DNA from: Halodesulfovibrio marinisediminis DSM 17456
GTDB lineage: Bacteria > Desulfobacterota > Desulfovibrionia > Desulfovibrionales > Desulfovibrionaceae
DNA: 64,000 nucleotides
Assembly: GCF_900129975.1 (NCBI RefSeq)
Contig: NZ_FSRG01000004.1
Location: forward strand, 310,001 to 374,000
Direction of reading: 5' to 3'
The position numbers and the translations under genes are program-made. Below the pieces are notes generated by a model, which was not told where the DNA came from, did no database searches, and worked only from the letters and a program-made list of their open reading frames with translations. Each line of letters begins with the position of its first letter. Within the stretch, counting starts at the first letter, position 1. Positions 46,343 to 55,903 of this stretch are shown in pieces.

Positions 46343-46423
46343 ATGGTTAACGAAATTTTAAGTAGTCATAGTTCTTGCTTTCACTTGTTTCAAGTAAAAA
46401 ATCCGAACAAGGGGGACAAGATT

Positions 46424-47314
46424 ATGAGACCTACTGTTGAAACCGCGTGGAACCTATATAAAGAACTAAAATTACCTTCTGTTCGCAAACCGAAAACTGA
46501 CATCCGAGTATGGGAAATGCATATTGCTCCCTATTTAGGTGCCAAAGAATTGGATGCGGTCAAAAGCATTGATGTTCTTCGCCTTCGTGCTCAAATCGAA
46601 GCAAAACAGCTGAGTCCACAATCGGTACATCATGTTTTAGGGTTGCTTCGTCGAATCTTACGTAAGGCAATTCAATGGGAACTCTATTCAGGTCCGTTGC
46701 CAGTTTTTGAAATGCCTAAAGTTCAGAATGAGCGAACGCGGTTTCTTACGTTAAAAGAAGCAGCTGTTTTGCTTTCTGAGCTAAAACGGCGTTCCGATCT
46801 CTGGTACGACATTAGCCTTTTCGCACTTTCTACCGGTTTACGCTCCGGAGAAATCTTCCATTTACTTCCTGAACACATCAATCTTTCAGCAAAGACTGTT
46901 GCGATAGTAGATACAAAATCTGACAACAGAGTAGTGCCGCTTAATGATGCCGCACTTTCCATCGCTGAAGCCTATCTTGCCCGTAATACGGGGTCATATC
47001 TCTTTACGACTATCTACGGAAATAAAATTCAGTTTGCAGGAAAACTCTTTCGAAGAGCTGTTGAAACCTGCGGGCTAAACGACGGCATCCAAGATCGTCG
47101 TCAACGTGTCGTTTTTCATACCTTACGGCATACTTTTGCTTCATGGCTGGTTCAAGGAGGAACTCCTTTAGCCGTGGTGAGTCAGTTGCTTGGTCATAGT
47201 GATATTAAGATGACTTTGCGCTATGCACACCTAGCTCCTGAGCAAGGAAGAAAAGCTGTAAGTTACTTAAATGATTATCTCGATAATGTTTGTACGTCAA
47301 CTGTGTTTTTATAG
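46424..47314 (+). CDS. Tyrosine recombinase/integrase
   Basis: A 296-residue phage-type integrase that would catalyse site-specific integration and excision of the element. The catalytic set is complete: Arg140 (STGLRSGEI), Lys165 (DTKSDNR), His232-x2-Arg235 (FHTLRHTFASWL), His258 (LLGHSDIKMT) and Tyr267 (LRYAHL). The N-terminal 100 residues are the core-binding SAM-like domain. The ATG at 46424 follows a GGGGGAC purine run; the frame is open upstream, across the tRNA fragment, but that part is not coding. It lies immediately beside the att-like tRNA fragment, as expected. Confidence 0.92.
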   Translation: MRPTVETAWNLYKELKLPSVRKPKTDIRVWEMHIAPYLGAKELDAVKSIDVLRLRAQIEAKQLSPQSVHHVLGLLRRILRKAIQWELYSGPLPVFEMPKVQNERTRFLTLKEAAVLLSELKRRSDLWYDISLFALSTGLRSGEIFHLLPEHINLSAKTVAIVDTKSDNRVVPLNDAALSIAEAYLARNTGSYLFTTIYGNKIQFAGKLFRRAVETCGLNDGIQDRRQRVVFHTLRHTFASWLVQGGTPLAVVSQLLGHSDIKMTLRYAHLAPEQGRKAVSYLNDYLDNVCTSTVFL

Positions 47315-47390
47315 TTTTATAAGTTTCACGACTGTATACAAACCGTTCATAAGTGTACACGAAGTGTTCATTACTATGTACGAAGTGTTG
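47291..47390 (+). repeat. Helically phased TGTAC-type repeats behind the integrase gene
   Basis: Related boxes begin at 47291 (TGTACGTCAACTGTGTT), 47333 (TGTATACAAACCGTTCAT), 47354 (TGTACACGAAGTGTTCAT) and 47377 (TGTACGAAGTGTTG). Offsets are 42, 21 and 23 bases, about four and two helical turns, so the boxes lie on one face of the DNA. They may be integrase arm sites or sites for an element regulator. Confidence 0.5.
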
Positions 47391-47461
47391 CAGAGAGTGA
47401 AATAAAATTGATTTGAAGAATATGTGCATTGTTGTGCTATTCTTTTACACGGAGTCCGAAA

Positions 47462-47515
47462 GGCAGGACAGGTAAACTGCCCCCACTTTTAAAGTGGGGG
47501 AGTTTACTGCCTGCC
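47462..47515. other. Long inverted repeat between int and the mobilization genes
   Basis: A hairpin of about 25 bp with two bulged G residues: GGCAGG with CCTGCC at the base, then CAG-TAAACT with AGTTTACTG, then CCCCCACTTT with AAAGTGGGGG at the tip. It is far longer than a normal terminator. A second perfect hairpin, TGACTCA/TGAGTCA, follows at 47571-47588. It is probably part of the transfer or excision region. Confidence 0.6.
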
Positions 47516-47599
47516 ACCGTAAAGGTGGAGAAGAACTTATTCGCCTATCGGCTCAACGTCTAAAAAACTCTGACTCATTTTTGAGTCACTCCCTTCTGA

Positions 47600-47640
47600 G
47601 CAGCTCATCATGCGCTGCAAGATCACACATCCTCCGACCG
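47600..47640 (+). other. Candidate oriT of the IncP/RP4 type
   Basis: A 19-base inverted repeat (GCAGC at 47600-47604 with GCTGC at 47614-47618) is followed ten bases later by CACATCCTCC (47626-47635). RP4-like origins have an accessory-protein inverted repeat about eight bases from a nick site with core ATCCTG. It lies just before the TraJ-like and relaxase genes, the usual place. Confidence 0.5.
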
Positions 47641-47650
47641 GAGAAAAATC

Positions 47651-48037
47651 ATGAATAAGAAGCCAGCAGAAAAGGTAAGAAAAGTTCGTATTGAGTCTTA
47701 CATCACTAAGGAAGAATATGAGAAGGTTGTGTCACTAGCTCAGCAGTGCGGTATCTCTGTGTCTGAACTCATACGAAGGCTTGCTCTTGGGCAAGAGCTC
47801 AACTCTAAAGTAGATAAGGAAGCTTTTTTAGATCTATTGAAGGTCAATGCAGACCTTGGTCGTCTAGGAGGCTTATTTAAGTTGGCGTTAACAGAGAATG
47901 TCAGAAAAGTGGCAAGCCATAGAGAACTTCGACGCATTCTGCATGAAATTGAAGAGCGGCAGGAAGAGCTGCGACAGCTTATTAAGTTAGTCGAAAAAGC
48001 AGTGCTTAAACGTAGCCTAAAAGGATCATCTGCATGA
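47651..48037 (+). CDS. TraJ/MobC-like relaxosome accessory protein
   Basis: A 128-residue DNA-binding protein with a ribbon-helix-helix-type N-terminus (RKVRIESYITKEEYEKVVSLAQQCGISVSELIRRLALG) and the TraJ/MobC core AFLDLLKVNADLGRLGGLFKLAL. IncP TraJ binds the inverted repeat at oriT and recruits the relaxase. A long helix ends the protein. It overlaps the relaxase gene by four bases (ATGA). An upstream purine run (CCGGAGAAAAATC) serves as ribosome site. Confidence 0.88.
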   Translation: MNKKPAEKVRKVRIESYITKEEYEKVVSLAQQCGISVSELIRRLALGQELNSKVDKEAFLDLLKVNADLGRLGGLFKLALTENVRKVASHRELRRILHEIEERQEELRQLIKLVEKAVLKRSLKGSSA

Positions 48038-49785
48038 TTTCAAAGAAGCAGCCCTCACCATCTCCGCAAAATGATAATTATGCTCGTTTGGCCAACTACA
48101 TTGCAGATGCCTCCCATAAGGGGGAGAAGTGTATGGCTGTCTGGAGCGTTGGATGTATGGCTGGTGAAGATTTTCAGTTAGGCATATCTGAAGTTTTGGT
48201 AACACAAGCATGTAACGAGCGAACAAAGAAAGAAAAGACCTATCATTTGATTGTCTCTCTTCGCCCTGAAGACGAAAGCAAGCTTTCTGAGCAAGCTTTC
48301 AAAGACATTGAGAAGCAGTTTGCCGAGGTTTTGGGCTTTGAAGAGCACCAGCGTCATTGCGGGGTGCATACCAATACAAACAATCTTCATATGCATGTTG
48401 CTTACAACATGATTCACCCTGAAAAGAAAACAAGACATGAACCATATCGAGACTACTGGAAACGGGATAACTTGTGCCGTGAGCTTGAGCAAAAGTATAA
48501 ACTTGCGCTAGATCCTGGACGTAAGCAGCGCCGTGAGTTTTTCCAATATGTTTCAAGTAGAAGTAAGAACTTTATGCCGGCAATAGAAAAAGCAAAGTCA
48601 TGGGAGGATGTACATGGTGTAATGGCAAATTATGGACTTCAGCTTTCATGCAAAAAGGAAATTTCTATTACTCCGTTTGATCATTCAGGGATAGCCTACC
48701 GCATAAAAGGTTATGAACTTCATTCTGCTTTCAGAAAAGAAAGTTTGGAAGAGCGGTTAGGGCAATTTCAGGCAAAGAATAAATTTTATCCGGCACGGGA
48801 AGTGTTTGCTCCAAGTCGTTCGAAGGATAATGAGCAGAAGAACGACAAGGCTGACGCACTTGAAGCCTACACCGGCCAAGAAAGCTTTGATGGATACCTT
48901 AAGCGACATAAAGAGATTATCAATTCTGCACGAGTATCCGCATCATCTTGGCAGGAATTTCAAAATATTCTTCAGGACGAGTTAAGTATTACCATCAAGG
49001 AGCGCGGACGCGGTGCAGTCTTTGCCGATTTTGCAACAAGAGGGAAGAGTCAACCTCATGCAAAGTTGAGTTGTCTTGGTAGTGAGTACTCTAGATCAAA
49101 ATTAGAGGCAGAGTTTGGGAAGCTGGAGAGAATAAAGGAAGGGCGACAGAGTACCCCTAAAAAGGGGTACGGCAGGAAGCCTCTTCATCGTGATCCGGAG
49201 CGCGGCAAGCTATACCAGGAATACAAAGCCGGCATCAAAAAGCGTAAGAAAATGTTTGAAGAGCAGAAGGAACAAAGGGAACAGGAGGTGCGCGAACAAC
49301 GGCTTAAGTGGAAAATAAAAATCACAAAATACCAAATAGATAGCACGTTAAGCTGGAAAGAGAAGCGATATCTGATCAATGTCGCTAAAGCTGAGCAGTT
49401 ACGCCACGAAGAGCTGCTTAAAAAGAAGTACGCAACCCAGCGCGCCAAGATCAAAAACGAAATTCCATATGGGAATTGGAATGAGTTTCTTCGGCAAAAA
49501 GCAGAGGCCGGTAATATGGTGGCGTTAGCCGTTCTTCAGTCATTAAAGGAGAAAGAAAAAGCAGCCCATAAAGAGCGCCCAGTGGTGAAACTTTTGGAAG
49601 GGATGACTTACACCGTCGATAACGAAGGAAATATTACCTACAAACTTAAGAATGGCGGTGTGGTGCGCGATTGCCGTAAGAGCATTTATGCGAGCAATGA
49701 TGTTGAAGCAGTGACGTTTGCTGAAAAATTGAAAGCAAGGCGGTTTGGGCAAACTAAAAAGAAACTGAAAGGGAACTATCGGTAA
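48034..49785 (+). CDS. MOBP-type relaxase (TraI/MobA family)
   Basis: A 583-residue relaxase that would nick the element at oriT and pilot one strand into a recipient. Motif I probably contains the catalytic tyrosine in NDNYARLANYIAD (Tyr16 or Tyr22). Motif III is HTNTNNLHMHVAYN, with the metal-binding His112, His119 and His121. A middle region repeats the TraI arrangement (KSWEDVHGVMANYGLQL). The C-terminal half is Lys/Glu-rich coiled coil (KRKKMFEEQKEQREQE). It has no primase domain. It is coupled to the TraJ-like gene. Confidence 0.92.
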   Translation: MISKKQPSPSPQNDNYARLANYIADASHKGEKCMAVWSVGCMAGEDFQLGISEVLVTQACNERTKKEKTYHLIVSLRPEDESKLSEQAFKDIEKQFAEVLGFEEHQRHCGVHTNTNNLHMHVAYNMIHPEKKTRHEPYRDYWKRDNLCRELEQKYKLALDPGRKQRREFFQYVSSRSKNFMPAIEKAKSWEDVHGVMANYGLQLSCKKEISITPFDHSGIAYRIKGYELHSAFRKESLEERLGQFQAKNKFYPAREVFAPSRSKDNEQKNDKADALEAYTGQESFDGYLKRHKEIINSARVSASSWQEFQNILQDELSITIKERGRGAVFADFATRGKSQPHAKLSCLGSEYSRSKLEAEFGKLERIKEGRQSTPKKGYGRKPLHRDPERGKLYQEYKAGIKKRKKMFEEQKEQREQEVREQRLKWKIKITKYQIDSTLSWKEKRYLINVAKAEQLRHEELLKKKYATQRAKIKNEIPYGNWNEFLRQKAEAGNMVALAVLQSLKEKEKAAHKERPVVKLLEGMTYTVDNEGNITYKLKNGGVVRDCRKSIYASNDVEAVTFAEKLKARRFGQTKKKLKGNYR

Positions 49786-49908
49786 CACTCTACAGAAAGG
49801 ACACTAGCAATCTAACCTTCTCAAATACAAAACTATTGGCTGGAGAATGTTGGACACTTTATAACTTGTTGGTTTATAAATGTTATAGACTAAAATTGTG
49901 GAGTGGAA

Positions 49909-50898
49909 ATGAAAGAATGTCCAGTAACAGTTGATGTAAGATATGATGCAACTAGAACAAGTGAATTATTAGCTAATGCATCTAGTAAAGGCGTTAATAA
50001 ATTATTTAAAGCTTTTTTTGGAAAAAAATATGCAGATATATCTCGTTATGAGGCCTTGCAAGGAGCTCAGACTGTAAAAGATCAACTTGATATTGCAATG
50101 GGAACTGCACGGTTTATTAACGGGGAATTAGTTCCTATTTCTACGTTAAATACTTTGCCCCCTATTATTGCTCAAGAGCAGGAACGGGCAATGGATAATC
50201 TTGTTCGGAATATTCAGGTTGCACTACATGAACTTGCTGTTACTGCAGAGGAAGGAATTTCTGATTCAGAAGTCGATCAAGATTTTATTTCGCGTTGGCA
50301 GCGTGAAGCACAGGTAATTGGTAATGATAGGTTGCAACTAATATGGGGAAAGTTGCTTGCAGAAGAAGTGAAAACAACAGCAACGGTTTCTTATCGGACA
50401 TTAGATGTAGTTAAGAACTTAACTCCTAATGAAGCCAAAGTTTTTCAACGAATAATCCCATATGTAGTTTATAGTGATTTCTTCTTATGTGATTTGACTG
50501 AAAATAGCTTTCCAGGAGGAATTACGTACGAAGATTTAAAGTTGTTATCTGATTGTGGCTTACTAAATATGACGGAAACAGTTTTTGCTTCAGGTGGAGC
50601 GTTTACAGATCTATTTGGTGATATTTCTTACGGTCTCGCTGGGAAAGAACTGCTAATAGCCGAAGGGTGTCAAAATACAATCCGTTATCATGGACTTTTT
50701 TTAACTGATGTTGGGAAGTGCTTATGTAATATTTCTGATGAGTCAGGATATTTTGATGACGAGTTGAAAAAAATAGCTTCTGAATGTGCCCCCTTTGTTA
50801 TTTCGCGTCAGAGACCAAGCCACCTCTCGATATTTAAAAAAGAAAATGAGCAAGAAAAGTTACTTTGTGAGATTGAACGTCCTTTAGATTCGATTTAG
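49909..50898 (+). CDS. DUF2806 domain protein
   Basis: A 329-residue cytoplasmic protein whose middle part, SRWQREAQVIGNDRLQLIWGK then LLAEEV and YRTLDVVKNLTPNEAKVF, is the DUF2806 signature as I know it. The function is unknown; the domain recurs in mobile and defence-rich loci. The N-terminal 100 residues (ATRTSELLANASSKGVNKLF) are helical. The ATG at 49909 follows GGAG. Base composition is clearly more AT-rich than in the chromosome to the left. It is convergent with the helicase gene across a shared terminator. Confidence 0.78.
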   Translation: MKECPVTVDVRYDATRTSELLANASSKGVNKLFKAFFGKKYADISRYEALQGAQTVKDQLDIAMGTARFINGELVPISTLNTLPPIIAQEQERAMDNLVRNIQVALHELAVTAEEGISDSEVDQDFISRWQREAQVIGNDRLQLIWGKLLAEEVKTTATVSYRTLDVVKNLTPNEAKVFQRIIPYVVYSDFFLCDLTENSFPGGITYEDLKLLSDCGLLNMTETVFASGGAFTDLFGDISYGLAGKELLIAEGCQNTIRYHGLFLTDVGKCLCNISDESGYFDDELKKIASECAPFVISRQRPSHLSIFKKENEQEKLLCEIERPLDSI

Positions 50899-51001
50899 CT
50901 ATCTCATAGGAATGTTATTGTTTTTTACTTCTAGCGCGAGATGTTTTGGCAAAAGCGTGTTTTAAGGAAAGCAATGCTAACCGTAAAGGTGAGTAAGATA
51001 G

Positions 51002-51036
51002 AAAAAAGGTGACGCGATAGTGCCACCTTTTTTGTA
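51002..51036. terminator. Bidirectional terminator between the DUF2806 and helicase genes
   Basis: AAAAAAGGTG/CACCTTTTTT stem with T-runs on both strands. Confidence 0.82.
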
Positions 51037-51071
51037 TTTTGAATATAAGACGATTTAGGGGATTAGATGCT

Positions 51072-53681
51072 TTATATAGCGTCTTCGTAACGATCTTCAT
51101 TCCTTGATTGTAAACCGATTACCTTTTGTTCTATACAATCCACAAATTCGACCCATGTTTTGGGACCAAACAAAGTTTTGGCGTGAGGATGCGCTTTTAC
51201 ATCATCATAAGCGTCTTTTACGGTTTTCCATCTGATACGTTCCCAGCCTCTACTGAGACCAGCACCATCTACAAGTTCTTCAATTTTATTTTGAAGTTCT
51301 AATGACATTCCTCTAGCTAAGCTTGTTCGAATGAATTGTGGTCCGGTATATGAAAGAATGTTTTTGTTTGGATTATTAATGTTTCTAGGGAGTTTTCTGG
51401 GGGCACCTATGAGATGTTCTAGTGAGAAATCAAATAAATCGTCCCATCGTAAGAAATCAAAAAAAGTTTTACAGGAATCGTTGGTCAGCCAAGAGCTAGG
51501 GTGGCCAGTATAAGATAAGTATAGCTCACTCTTAGCTCGTGTCATGGCTACATAAAAGCGACAGGCGTCACGGAAGTACTCATCATGTGGAGCCGTAGGA
51601 TTTGGTAAGACTTCTTGTGAGCAATTAAGAATACACATGAAATCAAATTCATAGCCTTTGGTCTGATCTAAATCTGAGAAAAAGATATTGTCATCGAGAA
51701 GACCTGCACTTCCATCAAGAGTTTGAATTCCCGCTTGGTTAGCTAATTTTGATATTTCATACTGACTATAGCCCACTATCGCGATACAGGCTTTTTGCGT
51801 TGAGTTTTCTATCAGATGTTGTTTGGCAACACTAAGTGAAAAAGCTATTTCTTCTTCAAGTGACTCAGCCTGTAGAACAGAGGGTAATGGCGTAGAAAAG
51901 TTTGCATACTTAGGGTCAAGAAGCTCAATGTCTCCATCTGTGATGATTTCTGAATCAAGATTATGAATAAAGACTTCGTAGGCAGCTTTTAATATCTCTC
52001 TGCTATTTCTATAGTTTTTAGTAAATGTGATTGAACGGCCACCAGGGATATTGATCCCTGCTTCTTTAAAAGACTGGTGTTTTGGGAGGATGTGTTGAGC
52101 CATGTCTCCGGCAACAAAAAAGTCATTTTTTCCAGGGGCGACCAACCTGTTAAGAAGGCTCAGCTCTAATGTTCCGAAGTCTTGAACTTCATCTACGAGG
52201 ATTGAACTAAAAAGTGGTTGTATGCGTGATGCGTATTTAGAGAGTTCCGCTGCTAGGCCAACCGGATCGATGACCCCGATTTCAGACATCTTTTCTTCCC
52301 AAGCTGCTAGGCCGTCAAGAATCATAGCACGTTGCGTTTCAACAAAGGGGATTGCACGTCCTTTTCGCTTTATTTTGTAGTAATCATTTCTATCAGCAAC
52401 CGCACTTCGAACCCAATCAAATTCTTGTCTAAGGTATTCCTCCGCATTGATTCCTTGTTTGTTGAGTGTCTTGTGTAAAGGGAGTAGCACGTCAGCAGAA
52501 TTGTTGTTAAGCTCACATCGATAGAATTCTCGCCAGACTTCATCAACATGCTCATGAGTTTTCCATGTTACCTCGTCGAAGAGCTTTTCATTTTTGGGGT
52601 CATACTTTCGTAATTGTTTTTGGCATAATGAAAAGAAAGAGCTGCAATGAATTTTGGCTCGAATTTCCGTGTCAGGGCATGCGTAATTAAGAAGATTGTT
52701 AATTAATTGCGCCAAGCTTTTGTTTAAGGTCGCAATCAAGATTGGCAACGATGGATTTTTTTTAGCAAGATAAATTGCCCGCATGACAACAACGCATGTT
52801 TTGCCAGAACCACTGACTCCTGATAATTTTGCCGGCCCTTCGTACTCTGCGTGCGCAACTTTTTCTTGAGTTGGATGCATAAACAACATCCAATCTTGAT
52901 AATTTGAGCTTTTAATGTAGTGTTCTAGCCAAGCAAAGTATTCCGGACTGCCAATTTCTAAGCGTTTTACAGTCCTACCGTCTTGAATTTCTAAAACTTC
53001 TTCATCAGAGAGGCTATCTAAACATTTTGCGTCGCCAAAGTGTAAATCTAATCGATTTAATGTCCCCTCAATATTTCCTTCTCGTAGCATTGCAGCTACA
53101 TCGAATAATAATGCCGCATCTTGTGGATCAGCTAATGTACTTGCTATCTCTAGAATATCTTTATCTTGAGCTTGAGTGGTGAGGCGTGAAAATTCCATGG
53201 CCTCGGGTCCACTTAATAACTTAAGAAATTTATTTCGATATGGTTTGTCGAGCCTGTCTATTAAGTTTGAATTTGAAAAATCAGTTTTTGTTTGGATTCT
53301 TTTTGTCTTAATAGTGGCATCCTTAGATCTAAGAATTAAATCATATTCGTTGTCTTTGTTTTTTATAAGAGAAAGACCGCTTTTTTTCTTAATCCACCGA
53401 TCACATTCATCATGAGAACCAGCAAAGGCAAATAGACATACTTTTTTATTCTTAATGGTGATAAGTCTGTAGCCATCAAACAGTTGGTATTTAATACAGT
53501 GATCGATTCGTGATTCACCATGATTGGTAGTATTAACTCCATGGAATGGGTTTTCTAGGTAGATTCGTCCCATTATTTCATTTACTTTCGCGGCACTTTT
53601 GCTTGCAAATCCCCCTCGCTTCATAAGTCGTTGCAGTTGGGGGTAGAGTTCGACTGTATGCATGTATATGATGCTATTCAT
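51072..53681 (-). CDS. UvrD-like SF1 helicase with an N-terminal RelE/ParE-like domain
   Basis: An 869-residue fusion. Residues 1-100 read like a RelE/ParE-fold toxin: TVELYPQLQRLMKRGGF, then ESRIDHCIKYQLFDGYRLIT and KKVCLFAFAGSHDECDRWIKK, the pattern of such beta-sheets. A linker of about 180 residues follows. The SF1A helicase motifs are complete: Walker A GVSGSGKTCVV (about 288), Walker B SILVDEVQDF, motif III FFVAGDMAQHI, motif IV FTKNYRNSREI, motif V TKGYEFDFM and motif VI RFYVAMTRAKSELYLSY. The ATG at 53681 fits the AGGA site better than 53687. It is divergent from hsdM; a defence role is likely. Confidence 0.88.
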   Translation of the reverse strand: MNSIIYMHTVELYPQLQRLMKRGGFASKSAAKVNEIMGRIYLENPFHGVNTTNHGESRIDHCIKYQLFDGYRLITIKNKKVCLFAFAGSHDECDRWIKKKSGLSLIKNKDNEYDLILRSKDATIKTKRIQTKTDFSNSNLIDRLDKPYRNKFLKLLSGPEAMEFSRLTTQAQDKDILEIASTLADPQDAALLFDVAAMLREGNIEGTLNRLDLHFGDAKCLDSLSDEEVLEIQDGRTVKRLEIGSPEYFAWLEHYIKSSNYQDWMLFMHPTQEKVAHAEYEGPAKLSGVSGSGKTCVVVMRAIYLAKKNPSLPILIATLNKSLAQLINNLLNYACPDTEIRAKIHCSSFFSLCQKQLRKYDPKNEKLFDEVTWKTHEHVDEVWREFYRCELNNNSADVLLPLHKTLNKQGINAEEYLRQEFDWVRSAVADRNDYYKIKRKGRAIPFVETQRAMILDGLAAWEEKMSEIGVIDPVGLAAELSKYASRIQPLFSSILVDEVQDFGTLELSLLNRLVAPGKNDFFVAGDMAQHILPKHQSFKEAGINIPGGRSITFTKNYRNSREILKAAYEVFIHNLDSEIITDGDIELLDPKYANFSTPLPSVLQAESLEEEIAFSLSVAKQHLIENSTQKACIAIVGYSQYEISKLANQAGIQTLDGSAGLLDDNIFFSDLDQTKGYEFDFMCILNCSQEVLPNPTAPHDEYFRDACRFYVAMTRAKSELYLSYTGHPSSWLTNDSCKTFFDFLRWDDLFDFSLEHLIGAPRKLPRNINNPNKNILSYTGPQFIRTSLARGMSLELQNKIEELVDGAGLSRGWERIRWKTVKDAYDDVKAHPHAKTLFGPKTWVEFVDCIEQKVIGLQSRNEDRYEDAI

Positions 53682-53911
53682 AATCATTTTCCTAGATTTT
53701 TAAGCAGAGCTAGAGTGAAATACGAGCATGATTTGAAATTTAGTAAAAGATACGTCTTCCTGTAAGGAGTCAATTATTTATCAAGGTTAGAAGATGTTGG
53801 CCGTCAAGATGAAGTTTTTTTGTCAAATTTATTATTCAATCCATTACCACCTTCCCCCTTGCCACACATTCCCTAAAACCATACAACCACAGCTCTTGAT
53901 GAACTTAATTA

Positions 53912-53926
53912 GATAGCCATGCTATC
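53912..53926. promoter_or_regulatory. Palindrome upstream of hsdM
   Basis: GATAGC-CAT-GCTATC, a perfect inverted repeat 21 bases before the hsdM start, in the divergent region between the helicase and hsd genes. It could be an operator that keeps methylation ahead of restriction after transfer. Confidence 0.45.
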
Positions 53927-53947
53927 GTGCTGAATATAGGAGCTTTT

Positions 53948-55903
53948 GTGGTTAACTTTACTGCTACTGCGAACTTTATCTGGGCTGTTGCTGACTTGCT
54001 TCGTGGAGATTTTAAACAATCTCAGTACGGACGTGTGATTCTTCCTTTTACGCTTCTTCGTCGTCTTGAATGTGTGCTGGAACCTACGAAGGATGCAGTG
54101 CTGCAAATAGCAGGGCAGGGCGAAAGCTTTGGTGATGCACTTCCGGCGTTGCTTTCTAACGCAGCGGAGCAGCCTTTTTATAATACGTCACCAATGACTC
54201 TTGGTAACCTTGGTGAAACGCAGATTCTTGAAAACCTCGAAGCCTATGTTCAATCCTTTAGTCCAGAGGCGCGTGAGATTTTCGATCACTTCCATTTTTC
54301 AGAATATCTGGAGATGCTCGATAAAGCGAACCTGCTCTATTTGGTAGTAAAGAAGTTTGCGTCAATGGATCTTTCTCCGGCAAAGATCAGCAACTATGAA
54401 ATGGGTCTGGCTTTTGAAGAGCTGATCCGAAAGTTTGCTGAATCTTCCAACGAGACAGCAGGGGAACACTTTACCCCCCGTGACATCGTCCATCTTGCGA
54501 CCAGCCTTGTGTTTATGGACGACGATGAATCTTTAACGCAGGCCGGTGCAATTCGTACCCTTTATGACCCGACAGCAGGAACCGGCGGTTTTCTTTCTGA
54601 AGGTACAGCGCTTATGTCAGAAATGAACCAGAACGCTGTTATCCGTGTGCATGGTCAGGAATTAAACCCAGAGTCATACGCAATCTGCAAAGGTGATATG
54701 CTCATTAAGAATCAGGAAGTGGCCAACATTAAGCTTGGTAACACCCTTTCTGACGACCAGCTCCAGTACGAAAAGTTTGACTACATGCTTTCCAACCCGC
54801 CGTTTGGTGTGGACTGGAAAAAGGTACAAAAAGTCATTCAAAGTGAACACAAAGTGAAAGGGTACGGCGGTCGTTTCGGTGCTGGACTCCCTCGAGTATC
54901 TGACGGTTCCTTGCTCTTCCTTTTGCATCTTATCAGTAAAATGAAGCCGGCTGATGAAGGCGGCTCCCGTATCGGCATTATCTTGAACGGCTCCCCGCTC
55001 TTTACTGGTGGTGCTGGTTCCGGAGAAAGCGAAATTCGTCGTTACATTTTGGAAAATGACTTGCTGGAAGGCATCATCGCATTGCCGACGGACATGTTCT
55101 ACAACACTGGTATTGCTACCTACATATGGGTTCTCAGCAATCGCAAATCAGAAGAGCGTAAGAGCAAGGTGCAGCTTGTAAACGCGACGGATGTTTTTGT
55201 GCCTATGCGTAAGTCCTTAGGCTCTAAACGTCGTATGTTTAGCGAGGAACAGATTGACTCCATAGTAAAGCAGTATGGAGAATATGAGCCTTCTGAGAAT
55301 TGTAAGATTTTCGATACAGCAGCCTTCGGGTATCGCCGCATTACGGTTGAGCGTCCGTTGCAGCTTGCATTCTATCCACAAGATGAAGCTCGTCTAAGCG
55401 CTCTTTCTGCTGATAAGGCATGGGCAAAGTGGGATGAATCCTTACGGTTGCAGACTCTGGAGGCGCTTGCAACACTGGATGATAAATATCTTTCTCGAGA
55501 TGGCTTTAAAAAAGCAGTTACAAAAGCAGGTGCAAAGCTTTCCGCAGCACAGTTTAAATTGCTGCAAAAACACCTTTCAGAGCACGACAGCGAAGCCGAA
55601 GTATGCACAACAAAAGGCAAGCCGGAAGCTGACTCTAACCTCCGCGATTATGAAAACGTACCGCTCACAGAGTCAGTAGAAGACTACTTTGCCCGTGAAG
55701 TTCTCCCGCATGTTCCAGACGCATGGATTGATGAGTCCAAGACTGACGAAAAAGACGGCAAAGCAGGCATCGTAGGGTACGAAGTCCCGTTTAATCGTCA
55801 TTTTTACAAATATGTTCCACCACGTTCTTTGGAAGAGATTGACGCAGAGCTCGATGCCCTGAGCGCAGAGATCATGACTCTCCTTCAGGAGGTACACTCC
55901 TAA
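53948..55903 (+). CDS. hsdM: Type I restriction-modification methyltransferase subunit HsdM
   Basis: A 651-residue N6-adenine methyltransferase subunit. [21 protein letters not shown] is the HsdM N-terminal helical domain. The catalytic domain has [17 protein letters not shown], the SAM site [13 protein letters not shown] and the catalytic [11 protein letters not shown], then [14 protein letters not shown] and [18 protein letters not shown]. The last 180 residues are an acidic/Lys-rich extension ending in a coiled coil that contacts HsdS. The start is GTG at 53948 with AGGAG five bases upstream. Its stop overlaps the hsdS start by one base. Confidence 0.95.
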   Translation: MVNFTATANFIWAVADLLRGDFKQSQYGRVILPFTLLRRLECVLEPTKDAVLQIAGQGESFGDALPALLSNAAEQPFYNTSPMTLGNLGETQILENLEAYVQSFSPEAREIFDHFHFSEYLEMLDKANLLYLVVKKFASMDLSPAKISNYEMGLAFEELIRKFAESSNETAGEHFTPRDIVHLATSLVFMDDDESLTQAGAIRTLYDPTAGTGGFLSEGTALMSEMNQNAVIRVHGQELNPESYAICKGDMLIKNQEVANIKLGNTLSDDQLQYEKFDYMLSNPPFGVDWKKVQKVIQSEHKVKGYGGRFGAGLPRVSDGSLLFLLHLISKMKPADEGGSRIGIILNGSPLFTGGAGSGESEIRRYILENDLLEGIIALPTDMFYNTGIATYIWVLSNRKSEERKSKVQLVNATDVFVPMRKSLGSKRRMFSEEQIDSIVKQYGEYEPSENCKIFDTAAFGYRRITVERPLQLAFYPQDEARLSALSADKAWAKWDESLRLQTLEALATLDDKYLSRDGFKKAVTKAGAKLSAAQFKLLQKHLSEHDSEAEVCTTKGKPEADSNLRDYENVPLTESVEDYFAREVLPHVPDAWIDESKTDEKDGKAGIVGYEVPFNRHFYKYVPPRSLEEIDAELDALSAEIMTLLQEVHS

